Shown here: in pieces, positions 1 to 6,931 of the stretch
Layout of the letters: the number at the start of each line of letters is the position of its first letter
How positions within the stretch are numbered: the first letter of the stretch is position 1
Assembly (NCBI GenBank): GCA_030147305.1
Contig: JASLAE010000277.1
Coordinates: forward strand, 1 to 9,911
From: Cesiribacter sp.
Lineage (GTDB): Bacteria > Bacteroidota > Bacteroidia > Cytophagales > Cyclobacteriaceae
Length of the DNA stretch: 9,911 nucleotides
Direction of reading: 5' to 3'
Program-made: the position numbers and the translations under genes
Notes under the pieces: generated by a model
What the model was told of the DNA's origin: nothing
What the model saw: the letters and a program-made list of their open reading frames with translations, nothing else
The model's database searches: none

Positions 1-1
1 G

Positions 2-2539
2 TTGGCAGATAGTTTACCTCCCGATAAAAGAGATTTTGACGAAACCTGGCGTGTTTATCAGGACAGGAATACTGTTTTTTATTGCACATTTCGCCAGATC
101 TTTATCTTTAAGGACGACAAGCTTTACAAAATACTGGACCCCCAGATACCGCTGGAGCCTTCTTTTTATGTAAACCATCGTCTGTATGTGCTGCTTAAGA
201 ACGTTGGCCTCATGCAGTACAAAGACGATAAGCTGGAACTGCTCCCCGATACCGAACAGCTGGCACATACCACCATTTCCGCTATTGTGCCTTTCAATCA
301 GCAAAAACTACTGATCACTACCACGCGGGATGGTATTTATCTCTATGATGGCCTAAAACTGCAACGCTGGCAAACACCTGTAACAGCACTGCTGGAATCT
401 GCCATTATCAACGATGCACTCCTGCTTAAAAACGGCCAATTTGCTTTTGGCACACAGAGCGAAGGGCTGATCATTTCCGACCAGCATGGGCAGCTACAAC
501 AGCAGTTAACCAAAGAAAGGGGCTTCACCAACCGTACTGTCCTGAGTCTTTATCAGGATAATAATGGAAACCTGTGGGCGGGCATGAACAATGGAATTTC
601 TTTTGTAGAGCTCAGTGCCCCTTTTCGACTGCTGAATGAGCAGGCTGGCTTACCAGGTACCGGTTATGCTGCCTTTTTGCACCAGGACACGCTCTACCTG
701 GGCACCAACAATGGTCTTTATACTTTAGGCACAGGTCCCTTAACACCTCAGCTCGTACCTGGCAGCAGGGGCCAGGTGTATAGTATTAGCCAGATTGGCA
801 ACGAAATTTTGATGGGCCACCACAATGGCGCTTTCCGCATTAGTACACAAAAAGCCGAACCACTTTTCAAAGCCACCGGGTTCTGGATGTTTGAGCCCCT
901 GCGCCAGCATCCAAATAAGTTAATCGGAGGCACTTACAATGGCCTTACACTTTTCGAAAAAGCTTCGCCTGCCGATGAATGGAAATTTGCCAGGTCCTTA
1001 AATGGGCTGGAAGAATCTGCCCGGCTGATGGAACAGGCAGCAGATGGCAGCATCTGGATGGTACATGGTTACAAAGGAGCTTATCACATCCGCCTGTCGC
1101 CCAGCGGCGACAGCATCCTTTCGGCAAAACATTACCATGCTGCTCATGGCTTTCCATCCAATATCAACATCAATGTTTACCGGATAGAAAATGACCTGGT
1201 TTTTCCTGCAGAATCTGGTATCTACCGCTTTAATGCAAACGCAGACCGCTTTGTCCTGGACGAGCAGTTTACACGCCTGCTGGGTGCCGGTAACCATGTA
1301 GAAATCATGAAGGATGATGCCTTCGGTAATATCTATTATGTAAGCAGCCAGGGAATCGGCATGCTGCGCCGCGATCCGATTAAGGGTTATATTAAAGAAA
1401 CAGCCCAGTTTAACCGCCTGTTAGGCTTCATGAACGACGACCTTCAGAATTTAACGGTGCTAAGCGACCATACCTTGCTGTTGGGCGCAAAAGAGGGCTT
1501 TATCCACTACAACCCTTTTGTGCAGACGGCAGAAAATCCAAATTTCAGAACCCTGATCCGCACAGTGCAGGCCACCGGTAGCGGAGATTCTCTGCTGTAT
1601 GGCGGACATGCAGGCACTAAAACCCAACAAAGCCCCGCTCTTTCTTACGAGTCGAACTCTATTAAATTTTCTTTTGCCAGCACCAGCTACGATGCCCTGA
1701 GCCGCCCCCAGTACCAGTTTTATCTTGAGCCTTATGAGAAATCCTGGTCTGACTGGACTTTGCAAAGCGAAAAAGAATACACCAACCTGCCAGAAGGGAA
1801 ATACATCTTCCATGTGCGCAGTAAAAATAGCCTGGACCAGGAAAGCACTGAAGCCACGTACACAGTTACCATACTCCCGCCATGGTACCGTACTGCCTGG
1901 GCTTATTCCCTCTATGTATTATTTGCAAGTGCCATGTTAGTGCTAATGCTACAGTTTCAGCACAGGCGCCATAAACAGGAAAAAGATCATATTGTGCGCC
2001 GCCAGGAAGTAGAACTAAACCTGCGCGATACACAGCTGGAAGAGGTGGCGCGTAAATCTGAAGAAGAAATAACCCGCCTCAGAAATGAAAAGCTGCAGGC
2101 AGAGGTAGCGCATAAGAACCGGGAGCTCGCTACCCAAACCATGAGCATCATCACCAAAAATGAATTCATTACCGATATCAAAGAAAATCTGAGCAGCCTC
2201 AGCAAGAAATCTACCAACAAGGAAGTGATGCAGGAACTGCAAAAGATTGTACGGGAAATTGAACGCACCATTGATGCCGACATCGACTGGGAGCATTTTC
2301 AGCACCATTTCGATCAGGTGCATGGCGATTTCTCTCACCGCCTGCGTAGTATGTACCCCGGGCTGAGCCCGCAGGAGATTAAGCTGTGTACCTACCTCCG
2401 CCTGAACCTAAGCACAAAAGAAATAGCACAACTGCTTAATATTTCCGTAAGGGGCGTAGAAATCAGCCGTTATCGCCTGCGCAAAAAACTGGAATTGAAC
2501 AGGGAGGAAAACCTGACAGATTTCATGCTGAGCTTTTAG
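2..2539 (+). CDS. Membrane one-component regulator: beta-propeller/Y_Y_Y sensor with LuxR-type HTH (5' partial)
   Basis: The frame is open to the left edge. The first codon here is TTG and no signal peptide is present, so the true start lies upstream. Residues 1 to about 510 carry two-component-regulator propeller blades, with loops such as DNNGNLWAGMNNGI near 186-199 and similar 'G..NGL' turns. A Y_Y_Y (triple tyrosine) domain follows at about 550-625 (Y571, Y574, Y578, Y593, Y601). One transmembrane helix lies at about 633-652 and a charged coiled coil at about 655-712. The C-terminus (about 788-832) is a LuxR/GerE-like helix-turn-helix, recognisable by LSPQEIKLC and STKEIAQLLNIS. No histidine kinase, ATPase or receiver domain is present, so this is not a hybrid two-component system. 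The inferred role is to sense a periplasmic ligand and control transcription directly from the inner membrane. The ligand is unknown. The gene lies 92 bp before an SMP-30-like gene on the same strand, a possible target or operon partner. Confidence 0.9.
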   Translation: MADSLPPDKRDFDETWRVYQDRNTVFYCTFRQIFIFKDDKLYKILDPQIPLEPSFYVNHRLYVLLKNVGLMQYKDDKLELLPDTEQLAHTTISAIVPFNQQKLLITTTRDGIYLYDGLKLQRWQTPVTALLESAIINDALLLKNGQFAFGTQSEGLIISDQHGQLQQQLTKERGFTNRTVLSLYQDNNGNLWAGMNNGISFVELSAPFRLLNEQAGLPGTGYAAFLHQDTLYLGTNNGLYTLGTGPLTPQLVPGSRGQVYSISQIGNEILMGHHNGAFRISTQKAEPLFKATGFWMFEPLRQHPNKLIGGTYNGLTLFEKASPADEWKFARSLNGLEESARLMEQAADGSIWMVHGYKGAYHIRLSPSGDSILSAKHYHAAHGFPSNININVYRIENDLVFPAESGIYRFNANADRFVLDEQFTRLLGAGNHVEIMKDDAFGNIYYVSSQGIGMLRRDPIKGYIKETAQFNRLLGFMNDDLQNLTVLSDHTLLLGAKEGFIHYNPFVQTAENPNFRTLIRTVQATGSGDSLLYGGHAGTKTQQSPALSYESNSIKFSFASTSYDALSRPQYQFYLEPYEKSWSDWTLQSEKEYTNLPEGKYIFHVRSKNSLDQESTEATYTVTILPPWYRTAWAYSLYVLFASAMLVLMLQFQHRRHKQEKDHIVRRQEVELNLRDTQLEEVARKSEEEITRLRNEKLQAEVAHKNRELATQTMSIITKNEFITDIKENLSSLSKKSTNKEVMQELQKIVREIERTIDADIDWEHFQHHFDQVHGDFSHRLRSMYPGLSPQEIKLCTYLRLNLSTKEIAQLLNISVRGVEISRYRLRKKLELNREENLTDFMLSF

Positions 2540-2631
2540 CGCAGTTTACCTAAGGCTGGCATGAAGAGCATGCCCCCTCGCTTGTAAAACAGAAACTTTT
2601 AGGTAAATTCTGCTCTACATGCAATCAGCCA

Positions 2632-3588
2632 ATGAAAAATTTCCTGATGCTGTGTGCCGGCCTGCTGCTTAGTGAGGCCGCCTACAGCCAATCCACCAGG
2701 CCAGTTGAAAAAGCCTTTGAAATTAAGGAGGCTGACCTGATTCCTGAGGGAATTGCCTATGACGCAAAAAGAGACAGGTTTCTGGTGGGCAGTATCAACA
2801 AAGCAAAAATCGTAAATATTGCCCCTGATGGCAGCGTGCATGATTTTGGTGAAAGCAGTCAGTGGGGTAATTTCGGTTATTTGGGTTTAAAGGTAGATCC
2901 GGAACAGGATGTACTTTGGGCATGCCGCTTTCAACAAAACAAGGCAGCCGATAGTGCAGGCTGGGGCAGTCTATATAAAATAAGCCTTGAAAATGGCCGG
3001 GCGCTTAAAAAGTACCTGATGCCTGCCACAGACAGCGTAAAGCATCTATTCAACGATGTGATGCAGCAGGGAAAAGACGTTTATATAACAGATTCCGATG
3101 CGGGGGCACTCTTATGGCTGAACCCTCAAACAGATTCGCTGGAATACTTTCTTCCTCCCGGCACCTTTGTGTATCCTAACGGAATCACGCTTTCACCACA
3201 GGGAGATGGCCTTATAATTGCCACAGCCGCGGGCCTCTTCCGGGTAAACCTGGCTACCCGGGAAGCAAAGCCACTTAATAGCCCGGACTATTATATCATT
3301 GGGATAGACGGTCTCTACCTGCACAAGCAGGCACTCGTTGGACTGCAGAGCATCATCAAACCAGAAACCATCAGCAGGTTTATGTTAGATAGGGCCGGAG
3401 AAAGTATACAGCGTATTGAGGTTTTGGCAAACAACGAACCATTCTTTGAAAAAATTACGACCGGTACCCTAAAAGGGGATTGGCTGTATTTTATTGCCAA
3501 CAGCTATGTTACTGAAGTAGATGATCATGGAAAAATCAAGAATCCGGGCAAACTCAAGAACCCGGTGATTTACAGGGTCAAGCTTTAG
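2632..3588 (+). CDS. Secreted SMP-30/gluconolactonase-like beta-propeller protein
   Basis: This 318-aa protein has a signal peptide (residues 1-19, cleavage after AYS before Gln20) followed by a six-bladed propeller of the SMP-30/gluconolactonase/LRE type. The family metal-site residues appear conserved in order: Glu39 in IPEGIAYD, Asn141 in HLFNDV, Asn183 in YPNGITLS and Asp226 in GIDGL. These match the Glu/Asn/Asn/Asp set that binds the divalent metal and substrate in SMP-30 enzymes, so a lactone- or ester-hydrolysing activity is plausible. The substrate cannot be read from the sequence, and many family members are not gluconolactonases. ATG at 2632 is chosen because it gives an intact signal peptide. 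The gene follows the membrane regulator with a 92-bp gap and could be read from the same transcript. A weak promoter-like match (TTG at 2582-2584, 19 bp, then TAAATTCT) lies in the gap. The stop is 21 bp from the end of the converging gene. Confidence 0.85.
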   Translation: MKNFLMLCAGLLLSEAAYSQSTRPVEKAFEIKEADLIPEGIAYDAKRDRFLVGSINKAKIVNIAPDGSVHDFGESSQWGNFGYLGLKVDPEQDVLWACRFQQNKAADSAGWGSLYKISLENGRALKKYLMPATDSVKHLFNDVMQQGKDVYITDSDAGALLWLNPQTDSLEYFLPPGTFVYPNGITLSPQGDGLIIATAAGLFRVNLATREAKPLNSPDYYIIGIDGLYLHKQALVGLQSIIKPETISRFMLDRAGESIQRIEVLANNEPFFEKITTGTLKGDWLYFIANSYVTEVDDHGKIKNPGKLKNPVIYRVKL

Positions 3589-3609
3589 TTTTCTGAGAAT
3601 GCGCCAACG

Positions 3610-4578
3610 TTATTCATTTTTCAATAAAAAGCCTATACCACTATAGTCATCTTCGCAGTCTATGTGTGAACGGATGGCGTAGTGTTGGGCCTCCCGTTCT
3701 GTAAACCTGCTAAAGTGGCAGTCACCCCCAGCTTTTATCTGGCGCAGGGGACTGGTGGCAAGTAAATTAGCGTCCAGGTATATAAAACGGGCAACTGTCT
3801 TATAGAATCCTGATCGCTGCTTCAGGGCGCTGTCTATTTTATCAAAATAAGGATTTAACCATACTGCGCTTTCGTACTGCAGATTATGAAGCACCTCATG
3901 CGCTACCACCTCGTAGTAAAAGAATTCATCGAAATAGTATGGTGTACCTACCGCAATAGCGGTGGCCATGGAATGTCCGTAGGTAGAGCTGTTGCTGTTT
4001 ACATCGAAAGGTATGTCGTAATATACGAGCCCTGTTTTTAGGGATTTAGATAAACTAAGGTTTCCAAAACGGCTAAAGTAAAAAGCGCCTACCACTTCAG
4101 AAGGTACAAGGCGTAGCAAAAACTGTTGTTCTTTAAAGTTATAGTCGGCCCGAACCATCCAGAGGTTTAGGTGTAGCCGGTCCAGCATCCCCCGGTTTGC
4201 AGCGGCATTTTGCACAATAGAGCTTCCCAGGGCATTGGTAAGCCGCGCCGGCCATGCCCAGCCATATTGTTCCCGCTTATAGATTTGATATACTGATGCC
4301 TTGGCGGTATGGATTAACAAGCCACCAAGCGCTCCTTTGCCCATGCCCTTTAGAAAAGCATTGCCCAGCGTTTGGTCAGGCTTTTTATTAATGGCTGCAC
4401 CCACACCGCCTACCAACGCATTAAAGCCTATGTTATAGCCGGTAAACTGCAGGCGCTGTGACTGAAAATCCTGAGCGGCAACCGGATTGATTTTTACTAA
4501 AAATAAACCTGCAAGCAGCAGCCAGTGCAACTTCAGGGTTAAATGCAGTTTAGGATTCCGGGGCCATTTAAAGTGCAT
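3610..4578 (-). CDS. Exported protein of unknown family with HExxH motif
   Basis: I do not recognise a named family. The 322-aa product has a basic N-terminus, a hydrophobic core and a probable cleavage site after VAA at residue 35, before Gln36, so it should be exported. A Gly/Ala-rich segment at about 52-90 resembles a glycine zipper and might contact a membrane. Residues 227-231 read HEVLH, preceded by hydrophobic residues (YYEVVA), which is the context expected of a zincin zinc-binding helix. FTEREAQHYA at 292-301 offers Glu294 or Glu296 as a possible third ligand, 63-65 residues further on, as in some gluzincins. Zinc binding and proteolysis are therefore possible but unproven. A two-cysteine pair (Cys287, Cys309) near the C-terminus could form a disulfide in the periplasm. 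The gene stands alone on the minus strand and converges with the SMP-30-like gene. ATG at 4578 is supported by the signal peptide. Confidence 0.75.
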   Translation of the reverse strand: MHFKWPRNPKLHLTLKLHWLLLAGLFLVKINPVAAQDFQSQRLQFTGYNIGFNALVGGVGAAINKKPDQTLGNAFLKGMGKGALGGLLIHTAKASVYQIYKREQYGWAWPARLTNALGSSIVQNAAANRGMLDRLHLNLWMVRADYNFKEQQFLLRLVPSEVVGAFYFSRFGNLSLSKSLKTGLVYYDIPFDVNSNSSTYGHSMATAIAVGTPYYFDEFFYYEVVAHEVLHNLQYESAVWLNPYFDKIDSALKQRSGFYKTVARFIYLDANLLATSPLRQIKAGGDCHFSRFTEREAQHYAIRSHIDCEDDYSGIGFLLKNE

Positions 4579-4872
4579 TCACCAAATTAATAAAATAATT
4601 GCATGCATTTTCTGATGAAGGCAGCAAATGATCATTGCTCAATTGTAAACCATCTGATTGGAGCTCCAAGCCCAGGGATAACTATAATAGAACCATGCTT
4701 TTCTGTAGCTTATATTATCTCTTAAGCAATCAATGTGCGGCAGCAAAAAGAATTGCCAATACACCTGGAATCAACAGCACAGGGGCAGTAAGTATTGCAT
4801 CATTCCTGATTCAAAAAAAATGGAGACTTAATTTAATTAAGTCTCCATTTCTATTCTCTGGCTTAAATAAGC
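4579..4872. other. Intergenic region, upstream of HExxH gene and downstream of DUF4168 gene
   Basis: This stretch of roughly 290 bp lies between two minus-strand genes. Its right end holds the DUF4168 terminator (4818-4850). The rest presumably contains the promoter of the HExxH gene, but I could not find a good TTG/TAnnTTTG pair. Two perfect short palindromes occur, TGCATGCA at 4600-4607 and AATGATCATT at 4627-4636, 22 and 49 bases before that gene's start codon. They could be operator half-sites or chance. A plus-strand frame starting at a TTG at 4635 has no coding support. Confidence 0.5.
4813..4850 (-). terminator. Intrinsic terminator of the DUF4168 gene
   Basis: A perfect 14-bp stem (AAATGGAGACTTAA at 4818-4831 pairing with TTAAGTCTCCATTT at 4837-4850) encloses a 5-nt loop. 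Read on the minus strand, the stem is followed by an unbroken run of eight T (4813-4820 as A on the plus strand, overlapping the stem base). It lies 23 bp after the stop codon of the DUF4168 gene, in the right orientation for it. The plus-strand side has only TTT then CTATT, so termination is mainly for the minus strand. Confidence 0.88.
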
Positions 4873-5403
4873 TTAGTTTTCTTCTCTCGGCATTTTTTCT
4901 TCCAGCAGCATATTTACTTTCTGCTGTACTTCAGGATTTTGCTGGTAGGCAATTACAATTTGCTCGTAAGTCTCCATACCCAGGTCCTGGTCAATTACCT
5001 GCTGCATTTCAGTTTGCGCCTCTTTTTGTACAGTCATGATTTTTTGAGCGGCATTGTTAAAGGCAGCCATTTCTTCTGCAGTAGCATTTACTTCGCCAGT
5101 AGCTGGTTGTTCGCCAGTGGCTTGCTGTTGCTGCGCCTGCAGAATTTCGTTGAAACGGTTGATGTCCAGGTTTTCTGCTTCTATCGCCTGCATCATTACT
5201 GTTTCATTTTCCTGCTGAATCTCTGCCACCTGCACATATACATCTACAAATTTTTCCAATTCAGTTTCACTAAAATCGGCTTTAACAGGTTGCTGATCTT
5301 CCATTGGCTGAGCCTGGGGCTGCTGATCCTGCGCTGGTACTGTTTGAGCAACTGCTGCTCCCGCCATGAATAAGAGCAGGCACAATGAATATATGGATTT
5401 CAT
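4873..5403 (-). CDS. DUF4168 domain-containing secreted protein
   Basis: The product is a small Gln/Glu-rich exported protein. It starts with a canonical signal peptide (Met-Lys, hydrophobic core LCLLLFMAGAA, cleavage after AVA before Gln). A short Gln/Pro-rich linker leads to a helical region of DUF4168 type: FSETELEKFVDVYVQVAEIQ, then a Q-rich segment, then a second half with MAAFNNAAQKIMTVQKEAQ and LGMETYEQIVIAYQQNP. The function of DUF4168 is not known; members are usually periplasmic or secreted. The frame also allows a start 10 codons upstream, at 5433 (186 aa instead of 176). I prefer the inner ATG at 5403 because it gives a standard-length signal peptide and has a purine-rich AGAAGAG 7 nt before it, but the outer start is not excluded. 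The gene is monocistronic, with its own terminator at 4813-4850 and a hairpin in its leader at 5456-5480. Confidence 0.85.
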   Translation of the reverse strand: MKSIYSLCLLLFMAGAAVAQTVPAQDQQPQAQPMEDQQPVKADFSETELEKFVDVYVQVAEIQQENETVMMQAIEAENLDINRFNEILQAQQQQATGEQPATGEVNATAEEMAAFNNAAQKIMTVQKEAQTEMQQVIDQDLGMETYEQIVIAYQQNPEVQQKVNMLLEEKMPREEN

Positions 5404-5455
5404 TACCGAACTCTTCTGTGTTGCAATCTTCATAATAATCAGTTTATGTAAATAA

Positions 5456-5480
5456 AAATAGGTCTTCTACAGACCTATTT
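5456..5480 (-). promoter_or_regulatory. Perfect hairpin in leader of DUF4168 gene, possible attenuator or operator
   Basis: AAATAGGTCT (5456-5465) and AGACCTATTT (5471-5480) form a perfect 10-bp stem around a 5-nt loop. Read on the minus strand the hairpin is followed by T-rich sequence (ATTTTTATTTAC), and the DUF4168 start codon follows 22 bases (5433) or 52 bases (5403) later. A hairpin plus U-rich tail in a leader is the form of an intrinsic terminator, so it could attenuate DUF4168 transcription. Alternatively the palindrome may be a repressor site or stabilise the 5' end of the mRNA. The structure is directly seen; the role is inferred. Confidence 0.55.
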
Positions 5481-5656
5481 ATACGTACCCCTTTTTCAGA
5501 TAAAAAGTTTTTTAATCGCTTCATTATTGCCGTAAAGCCCAACATTTAGGTAGAATAACACAAAATTTTTAGCAGGCTGCATGGAGTAAGTAAACTTTGA
5601 AGAGCCTCCTGTGAATAATACATTAAGCAGCGGCAAAGGATGGCTTTTAAGCAAAC

Positions 5657-5693
5657 AAAAATCCCCGGCCTTCCTGAAAGCCCTGGGGTTTTT
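5657..5693. terminator. Stand-alone bidirectional terminator-like hairpin
   Basis: CCCCGGC (5663-5669) pairs with GCC (5680-5682) and GGGG (5685-5688), leaving a small CT bulge. The stem is flanked by AAAAAT on the left and TTTTT on the right, so a U-run follows it on either strand. No gene ends just before it on either strand: the DUF4168 gene reads away to the left and the next plus-strand gene starts at 5855. It may end an unannotated short transcript, insulate the two divergent genes, or be left over from a lost gene. Its left arm and loop are nearly identical to the terminator at 6873-6908. Confidence 0.6.
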
Positions 5694-5760
5694 ATTGTTG
5701 TTCGCTGGCCCCTTGCCACTTTTGCAGAAGCAAAAAAGCCAACTTCAACCTAAAACTTTA

Positions 5761-5790
5761 TTGCCTGTCTTACTAAGATTGTTACTTTTG
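5761..5790 (+). promoter_or_regulatory. Bacteroidota-type promoter (TTG-N19-TAnnTTTG)
   Basis: TTG at 5761-5763 (-33 element) is followed after exactly 19 bp by TACTTTTG at 5783-5790, a full match to the Bacteroidota -7 consensus TAnnTTTG recognised by the primary sigma factor of this phylum. Transcription would start around 5795-5800, giving a leader of about 55-60 nt before the ATG at 5855. It lies downstream of the terminator at 5657-5693, so the gene is driven independently of anything to its left. Confidence 0.72.
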
Positions 5791-5854
5791 GATATATTTT
5801 AACAATACCTCTCTAATTTTCTCAACTCAAACACCCCCCTATTCATCTTACATT

Positions 5855-6793
5855 ATGAAGAAGATCTTGACTATCTTTTTGTTACTTGTTTGCTACACAG
5901 CCTCGGCGCAGTACAAATTTCCCAAGAAGGAACTGGCTGAAGAAGTAAAAAATAAAAAAATAGCCATTCAGCTACTGGAAGAAAAAGGCGAAACTGAAAA
6001 AAATCTAAACACCTCTCTTAAAGAGGCCTTTGCACAAAACTGGAGTTTTACAACTGTTGAATTTTATACAATAGCAGAGATTGACGAACTTGTAGCCTCC
6101 AAAAGCAATGATTATGCATTCCTGCTACAACAGGATGAGCTCAAAGAAGATAAACGCTCCGGCTATATTGACGCACAGGGGCGCAGGCATCATATTGGTG
6201 TTAGCCATGCTGGAGACAGTAAGTTTACCTATACAGCCTTTACTTTTACCTATTATGACTTTGATCTGGTTCTTTTCAAGAAGAACAAAGCGGTAAATGT
6301 AACTTCCATCAGCTTTGCCAACGGGGATCTTTCAAAAATTGATTATATATTTTTGGCCCAACAGTTAAACAAGCTGCTGGAAAATTCGGTCAATGGAACC
6401 TCACTCAAGGAATACTACAATGTTGAGCGCAACATTAAAACCCTGGAAAATCATAAGCTATTGCTGCTTAAAGACTTTTTTAAAGAAAAAGATGTTCCTG
6501 AAATAAGCAAAACCTACGAATACAGCAGTGAACTGGTAGATTTTGAAAAATACGAAGACGCGATTCTCAACAAAGAATCCAATACAGCCTATGTAAAAAT
6601 TCTGTGGTCAAATCAGCACGAAAGCTATGTGTGGGCAGTCGTTGATACACTGGATGGCAGTATCCTTGCACTGACAGGTTTTGGTGGCGTAAAATTCGGG
6701 AAGCATCACGATGCTGATGATATTATCAAAGTAAAGCACTTGAAATACGTTACAGCAAAAGGGGCACAAAGCATGAACAACAAGTATAAATAA
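5855..6793 (+). CDS. Secreted protein of unknown function (312 aa)
   Basis: I do not recognise a domain. The N-terminus is a clear signal peptide (MKKILTIFLLLVCYTASA, cleavage before Gln19), so the protein is exported, probably to the periplasm because no lipoprotein Cys follows. The mature part is Lys/Glu-rich with alternating helical and beta-like stretches. It includes an aromatic segment around residues 125-140 (TYTAFTFTYYDFDLVLF) and a C-terminal region with WSNQHESYVWAVVDTLDG and GVKFGKHHDADD. A His/Asp-rich HHDADD near residue 282 might bind metal, but this is speculation. The ATG at 5855 is supported by the signal peptide and by the promoter at 5761-5790. The gene stands alone between two related terminators. 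Its coding sequence looks more A/T-rich than clpB by eye, which could be lineage-specific drift or acquisition. Confidence 0.8.
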   Translation: MKKILTIFLLLVCYTASAQYKFPKKELAEEVKNKKIAIQLLEEKGETEKNLNTSLKEAFAQNWSFTTVEFYTIAEIDELVASKSNDYAFLLQQDELKEDKRSGYIDAQGRRHHIGVSHAGDSKFTYTAFTFTYYDFDLVLFKKNKAVNVTSISFANGDLSKIDYIFLAQQLNKLLENSVNGTSLKEYYNVERNIKTLENHKLLLLKDFFKEKDVPEISKTYEYSSELVDFEKYEDAILNKESNTAYVKILWSNQHESYVWAVVDTLDGSILALTGFGGVKFGKHHDADDIIKVKHLKYVTAKGAQSMNNKYK

Positions 6794-6872
6794 GATCTGC
6801 CTGGTAGAACTAACATTGCGGCCCTGCCACAAACACCCTTAGAACTGGCAGGAGAAAACCAGCTTCAAAAAT

Positions 6873-6908
6873 AAAAATCCCCGGCCCTCCTGAAAGAGCC
6901 GGGGATTT
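6873..6908. terminator. Shared terminator between 312-aa protein gene and clpB
   Basis: A perfect 11-bp GC-rich stem (AAATCCCCGGC at 6875-6885, GCCGGGGATTT at 6898-6908) encloses a 12-nt loop, CCTCCTGAAAGA. On the minus strand it is followed by ATTTTTATTTTTG, a strong U-tract, 23 bp after the clpB stop codon, so it is the clpB terminator. On the plus strand only ATTTACC follows, so it is a weaker stop for the gene ending at 6793. The loop and left arm match the hairpin at 5657-5693. Confidence 0.85.
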
Positions 6909-6931
6909 ACCATTACTATAATTCAAACTTA

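Larger units (their letters stand above)
5404..5854. other. Long divergent intergenic region between DUF4168 gene and 312-aa secreted protein gene
   Basis: About 450 bp (420 bp if the DUF4168 gene starts at 5433) with no supported protein gene. From left to right it contains the leader hairpin of the DUF4168 gene (5456-5480), about 175 bp with nothing recognised, a stand-alone terminator-like hairpin (5657-5693), a 65-bp gap, and a clear Bacteroidota promoter (5761-5790) with a 5' leader of about 55-60 nt to the ATG at 5855. The 63-codon frame starting at GTG 5611 runs through the terminator and looks spurious. No tRNA or known riboswitch fold was recognised by eye. Confidence 0.6.

Noticed and set aside
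2..2539. Hybrid two-component system (HTCS) sensor
   Set aside because: The propeller/Y_Y_Y sensor is shared with HTCS proteins, but there is no HisKA, HATPase or receiver domain. The cytoplasmic part is a coiled coil plus LuxR-type HTH.
2558..2574. GGCATG-AAGAG-CATGCC hairpin after the regulator gene
   Set aside because: The stem is only 6 bp and is followed by C-rich sequence with no U-run, so it is not supported as a terminator.
4635..5039. 134-codon open frame on the plus strand
   Set aside because: It starts at TTG, runs through the DUF4168 terminator and then antisense through the DUF4168 coding sequence, and its translation shows no coherent domain. The DUF4168 reading on the other strand explains the region.
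5611..5802. 63-codon open frame on the plus strand rich in Leu
   Set aside because: It starts at GTG, reads straight through the hairpin at 5657-5693 and overlaps the promoter at 5761-5790. Its leucine-rich translation follows from T-rich DNA.
6823..6852. CCTGCC...GGCAGG inverted repeat after the 312-aa gene
   Set aside because: The stem is 6 bp with an 18-nt loop and no U-run. The strong hairpin at 6875-6908 is a better explanation for termination in this gap.
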